Positions 14,058-17,225 of a stretch of DNA of 17,225 nt are shown here, in pieces. The stretch spans positions 1-17,225 of the forward strand of contig CAJOPI010000247.1 in the NCBI GenBank assembly GCA_905236275.1. Direction: 5' to 3'. Each line of letters opens with the position of its first letter. Position 1 is the stretch's first letter. A model generated the notes under the pieces. It saw nothing but the letters and a program-made list of their open reading frames with translations. It was not told the DNA's origin and searched no databases. Position numbers and translations under genes: made by a program. The stretch is from an uncultured Lachnospiraceae bacterium (GTDB lineage Bacteria; Bacillota; Clostridia; Lachnospirales; Lachnospiraceae).

Positions 14058-14998
14058 TTGCCTAAGAATTCCTTTACTTTTGCGGTAATTCCCTTAGCGT
14101 CAAGACCGTATTTTTCAAGAAGGGCAACTGCCGGACCTGATTCACCGAAGCTGTCCATTACGCCGATTCTCTTCATGGGTGTGGGTGCAGCTTCTGCAAG
14201 CGTTTCAGCTACTGCACCGCCGAGACCGCCGATTATGGAATGCTCTTCTACGGTAACTACCTTGCCGGTCTTCTTTGCCGACTTGATTATAAGCTCGGTG
14301 TCAAGAGGCTTGATGGTATGGATATTGATAACTTCAGCACTGATGCCGTCAGCTTCGAGAGCCTTTGCAGCTTCAAGTGATTCATTTACCTCGAGACCTG
14401 TTGCAACGATCGTTACGTCAGTTCCTTCTCTTAAAAGAATTCCCTTGCCGATTTCGAATTTGTAGCTTGCCTCATCATTGAATACCGGTACTGCAAGACG
14501 TCCGAATCTTAAATATACGGGACCTTCAAATTCATAAGCGGCCTTAACTGCGGCTCTTGCCTCTACATCATCGGCGGGACTGATGATGGTCATTCCGGGA
14601 ATTGTTCTCATAAGGGCAATATCTTCGTTACACTGATGGGTTGCGCCATCTTCACCAACGGAAATTCCGGCATGGGTTGCACCGATTTTTACATTAAGGT
14701 GCGGATAACCGATGGAATTTCTTACCTGCTCGTAAGCGCGTCCTGCTGCGAACATTGCGAATGTTGAAATGAAGGGAACCTTGCCTGTTGTAGCGATACC
14801 TGCTGCGATACCCGTCATGTTTGACTCTGCGATACCGCAGTCAAAGTGACGGTCGGGAAATGCCTTTTTGAAGACACCGGTTTTGGTTGCTTCTGCAAGG
14901 TCGGCATCAAGTACTACAAGGTTATCATGCTCTTTTCCGAGTTCTACGAGGGCATTACCATAGCTCTCTCTCGTTGCGATTTTCTTTACGTCAGCCAT
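14054..14998 (-). CDS. Transketolase, C-terminal subunit (split type)
   Basis: Pyrimidine-binding and C-terminal half of a two-subunit transketolase, 314 residues. Transketolase moves two-carbon units between ketose and aldose phosphates using thiamine diphosphate. Visible features are VVLDADLAEATKTG, FDCGIAESNMTGIAAG with the cofactor-activating E58, the STFAMFAAGRAYEQVRNSIG block, and THAGISVGEDGATHQ in the active-site region. The transketolase C domain (about 190-314) has TIKPLDTELI and VTVEEHSIIGGLGGAVAE. The start codon shares one base with the stop of the N-subunit (TAATG), and the GAGGAGGG ribosome site lies inside the upstream gene. The split arrangement is common in Firmicutes and archaea. 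It needs the partner gene immediately upstream for activity. Confidence 0.95.
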   Translation of the reverse strand: MADVKKIATRESYGNALVELGKEHDNLVVLDADLAEATKTGVFKKAFPDRHFDCGIAESNMTGIAAGIATTGKVPFISTFAMFAAGRAYEQVRNSIGYPHLNVKIGATHAGISVGEDGATHQCNEDIALMRTIPGMTIISPADDVEARAAVKAAYEFEGPVYLRFGRLAVPVFNDEASYKFEIGKGILLREGTDVTIVATGLEVNESLEAAKALEADGISAEVINIHTIKPLDTELIIKSAKKTGKVVTVEEHSIIGGLGGAVAETLAEAAPTPMKRIGVMDSFGESGPAVALLEKYGLDAKGITAKVKEFLGK

Positions 14999-15831
14999 TA
15001 TTTTAAGCCCTCCTCTGTCTTGTTGAGTTCGTCTATTGCCTGTGCATACTGCTCATCGTTAGGTGCCTTTCCATGCCAGCCTACCTGATTCTCCATGAAG
15101 GAAACGCCTTTACCCTTAACGGTTTTCATAACGATGGCTGTGGGAGCGCCTTTTGTCTCTTTTGCCTCTTTGAAGGCTGCGCGGAGCTGCTCGAAATCGT
15201 TTCCGTCTTCAACATTGATTACGTGGAAATTGAAGGCTTCGAATTTTTTATCTATAGGATAGGGTGAATTTACTTCTGCTACGGGACCGTCAATCTGAAG
15301 TCCGTTGTTGTCTACGATAACACAGAGGTTGTCAAGCTTTTTTGCAGCTGCGAACATTGCAGCTTCCCATACCTGACCTTCTTCGATCTCACCGTCTCCC
15401 AAAAGGGTATATACTCTGTAACTGTCGTTGGAAATCTTTGCTGAAAGAGCCATTCCGACAGCTGCTGAAATTCCCTGACCGAGTGAACCGCTGGACATAT
15501 CTACGCCGGGCGTATGCTGGATGCAGGGATGTCCCTGAAGGTGTGAGCCTATATGACGAAGTGTTTCAAGGTCTTCCTTCGGGAAGTAGCCTCTCTCTGC
15601 GAGTACTGAGTAAAGACCGGGTGCAGTGTGACCCTTGGAAAGTACGAAACGGTCTCTGTCAGCCTTCTTTGGATCTTTGGGGTCTATATTCATCTCTTCA
15701 AAGTAGAGATAGGTAAACGCCTCTGCTGCGGAAAGTGATCCGCCAGGGTGTCCTGATTTACCCGCATGAGTACCTGTCAAAATACCCTTGCGGACTTCAA
15801 CAGCGTGTTTTTTTAATTCCAAATCTGTCAT
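14998..15831 (-). CDS. Transketolase, N-terminal (thiamine diphosphate-binding) subunit
   Basis: Diphosphate-binding half of the split transketolase, 277 residues. It has THAGKSGHPGGSLSAAEA with H28, FVLSKGHTAPGLY with H68, LQGHP with H101, and the Mg-thiamine diphosphate motif starting at G145-D146-G147 (GDGEIEEGQVWEAAMFA) and ending in VDNN (about 173-176). A strong GAGGAG site precedes ATG 15831-15829. The gene lies 45 bases after the L-ribulose-5-P 4-epimerase gene and directly before the C-subunit gene. Its presence in the same operon as pentose epimerases suggests a dedicated set for pentose entry, perhaps in addition to a housekeeping copy elsewhere. Confidence 0.95.
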   Translation of the reverse strand: MTDLELKKHAVEVRKGILTGTHAGKSGHPGGSLSAAEAFTYLYFEEMNIDPKDPKKADRDRFVLSKGHTAPGLYSVLAERGYFPKEDLETLRHIGSHLQGHPCIQHTPGVDMSSGSLGQGISAAVGMALSAKISNDSYRVYTLLGDGEIEEGQVWEAAMFAAAKKLDNLCVIVDNNGLQIDGPVAEVNSPYPIDKKFEAFNFHVINVEDGNDFEQLRAAFKEAKETKGAPTAIVMKTVKGKGVSFMENQVGWHGKAPNDEQYAQAIDELNKTEEGLK

Positions 15832-15876
15832 TGTTTTTCTCTCCTCTTTTTGTTCATTATCTGCAACGTCGAATAC

Positions 15877-16575
15877 TCACTTTTTCTGACCGTAATATGC
15901 GTTTGCGCCATGCTTTCTGTAGTAGTGCTTGTCCTGCAGATACTGCGGTGCGGGTGCTACCTTGGGGTTGATGGTCTCGGTGCGGAGAGCCATCTTTGCA
16001 ACCTCTTCAAGAACAACTGCGCTGTGAACTGCATCCACGCCATCCTTACCCCAGGTGAAGGGACCATGGTTCTTGCAGAGACATGCCGAAACTGCTTCGT
16101 AATCGATTCCGAGTCTTTCGAATTCGTTTACGATAAGGTGACCTGTGTTCTCTTCGTAAGCTTCCTCGACCTCGTCAGCGCTAAGGCATCTGAGACAGGG
16201 AACCTCGCCGTAATAGTAATCGGCATGGGTTGTTCCGTAGCAGGGGATGCTGCGTCCTGCCTGTGCCCAGCTTGTAGCGAAGGGCGAATGGGTGTGAACA
16301 ACTCCTCCTATATTTTTAAAAGCCTTGTAGAGCTCTACGTGTGTGGCAGTATCGGAGGACGGATTGTAATCACCCTCCACTACCTTGCCGTTAAGGTCTA
16401 CAATTACCATATCCTCTGCCTTGAGCTTGTCATAATCAACACCGCTCGGTTTGATAGCGAAAAGACCGGATTCCCTGTCGATCTCACTTACATTTCCCCA
16501 GGTGAAGGTAACAAGTCCATACTTAGGCAGAAGCATATTTGCTTCATAAACTCTTTTCTTTAATTCCTCTAACAT
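15877..16575 (-). CDS. araD: L-ribulose-5-phosphate 4-epimerase (AraD/UlaF/SgbE family)
   Basis: Class II aldolase-fold, zinc-dependent enzyme of 232 residues that converts L-ribulose 5-phosphate to D-xylulose 5-phosphate. Zinc ligands seen are D75 (SSDTATH), H94 and H96 ([12 protein letters not shown]) and H170 (CLCKNHGPF). [17 protein letters not shown] and [16 protein letters not shown] are family blocks. The start at ATG 16575 is fixed by an in-frame TAA six bases upstream. The AAGGAG site is about 13 bases away, longer than usual, which may lower initiation. It lies 26 bases after the 3-epimerase gene. The pairing with a UlaE-type enzyme suggests an L-xylulose or ascorbate-like route, while AraD in arabinose catabolism is also possible. 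Confidence 0.93.
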   Translation of the reverse strand: MLEELKKRVYEANMLLPKYGLVTFTWGNVSEIDRESGLFAIKPSGVDYDKLKAEDMVIVDLNGKVVEGDYNPSSDTATHVELYKAFKNIGGVVHTHSPFATSWAQAGRSIPCYGTTHADYYYGEVPCLRCLSADEVEEAYEENTGHLIVNEFERLGIDYEAVSACLCKNHGPFTWGKDGVDAVHSAVVLEEVAKMALRTETINPKVAPAPQYLQDKHYYRKHGANAYYGQKK

Positions 16576-16601
16576 CGGTTAACAACTTCTCCTTTCATAA
16601 T

Positions 16602-17225
16602 TTATACGCTTACGCCTTCTATTTTGTCCCTCAGAAAACGATTAGCTTCCGAAATTGTCTTCATGTAGTCCTGTCCCTCCTGGTACCAGAACTCGCCCGT
16701 AAATATACGAACCCCCATTTTCAGCGCGGAAGCGATACAGTTTTCATACTCGGTATGTCCGCCGCTTCCGAAGTTCATATCCCTGTATACTCCGGGCTTT
16801 GTTTCTTTCAGATGAACTGCGAAGATGTGTCCTTTACCTTTTTCAAGGTCTTCGACAACATTTGTATTGTAAAGTACAGCTGCATTCTTTAAGTTGCCTA
16901 TATCGGGATAGACACCGAGATAGGGTGAATTAACAGCATTTACATACTCCATTGATTTTTCAACGGTGTCCATGAAGGCTGTCTCCATTGTCTCGAAAGC
17001 GAGTATGACTCCCCATCTTGAAGCGTAATCCGTAGCCTTCTGAAGATTTTCAAGAAACCATTTTCGAGTATCTGAGTCTCCTTCTTCATAGTATACATCA
17101 TATCCGGCCAATTGGATAATAGAAACGCCAACATTAACAGAAAGATGTATTGCTTTTTTCATAATTTCCATAGAATGTTGTCTTTTTTCGACATCATGTG
17201 AGCCAAATGGGTATTTTCTATGACC
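16602..17225 (-). CDS. ulaE: L-ribulose-5-phosphate 3-epimerase (UlaE/SgbU family), 5' end outside window
   Basis: TIM-barrel enzyme of the AP-endonuclease-like superfamily, interconverting L-xylulose 5-phosphate and L-ribulose 5-phosphate. The frame is open to the window edge: residues GHRKYPFGSHDVEKRQHSM precede the first in-window ATG (17171) and match the family's S-G-H-R-x-x-P-F-G block, so the true start lies outside. About 207 residues are seen of a family length near 285. Blocks present are IQLAGYDVYYE, LAFETME (metal Glu), YPDIGN (metal Asp), VHLKETKPG (metal His) and TGEFW (metal Glu). It is the most upstream gene seen of the leftward operon; a kinase or transporter may lie beyond the edge. 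Confidence 0.92.
   Translation of the reverse strand, partial: GHRKYPFGSHDVEKRQHSMEIMKKAIHLSVNVGVSIIQLAGYDVYYEEGDSDTRKWFLENLQKATDYASRWGVILAFETMETAFMDTVEKSMEYVNAVNSPYLGVYPDIGNLKNAAVLYNTNVVEDLEKGKGHIFAVHLKETKPGVYRDMNFGSGGHTEYENCIASALKMGVRIFTGEFWYQEGQDYMKTISEANRFLRDKIEGVSV

Noticed and set aside
15850..16563. 237-codon open frame on the plus strand opposite the L-ribulose-5-P 4-epimerase
   Set aside because: It is antisense to a clear enzyme gene, resembles no known protein and reflects codon bias of the true gene.

Overview
The window looks like chromosome of a fibre-degrading Firmicute, most likely Lachnospiraceae (Butyrivibrio or Pseudobutyrivibrio-like). This is inferred from the moderate-to-low GC content, strong AGGAGG-type ribosome sites, split transketolase, GPH-family sugar symporter, and a FIST-domain hybrid kinase next to glycoside hydrolases. 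The genus is not proven by the sequence.

Layout. (1) At 1-1535 (minus) is the N-terminal 511 residues of a secreted, multidomain GH43 arabinan/xylan-type hydrolase, cut by the window edge. (2) Divergent from it, at 1834-5743 (plus), is a phosphorelay operon. It encodes a cytoplasmic FIST-domain hybrid histidine kinase, an Hpt tail split from the kinase by an apparent one-base frameshift near 4243, and a two-receiver protein with no output domain. It ends at a clear intrinsic terminator (5751-5796). (3) At 5944-13361 (plus) is a catabolic cluster: a cytoplasmic GH2 beta-glycosidase, a GPH cation/sugar symporter, a beta-phosphoglucomutase-like HAD enzyme and a GH78 alpha-L-rhamnosidase. Candidate palindromic operators lie in front of the GH2 and symporter genes. 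(4) Converging on it, at 13389-17225 (minus), is a pentose-phosphate operon read leftward: L-ribulose-5-P 3-epimerase (5' end outside the window), L-ribulose-5-P 4-epimerase, transketolase N-terminal and C-terminal subunits, and ribulose-phosphate 3-epimerase. The two convergent units share one hairpin terminator at 13374-13406.

How the parts fit (inference). The GH43 enzyme works outside the cell on arabinose- or xylose-containing plant polysaccharide. The symporter imports small rhamnose-containing glycosides that the cytoplasmic GH78 and GH2 enzymes split. The epimerase/transketolase operon moves L-xylulose-5-P or L-ribulose-5-P into the pentose phosphate pathway. The FIST kinase is a plausible intracellular small-molecule sensor, but its regulon cannot be read from this window.

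I did not find a clearly new defence, mobile or RNA system. The least routine items are the frameshifted FIST phosphorelay without a DNA-binding output, a beta-phosphoglucomutase in an operon without any sugar phosphorylase, a strong hairpin inside that gene, and the palindromes around the sugar operon. No tRNA, rRNA, CRISPR array or insertion sequence was seen.
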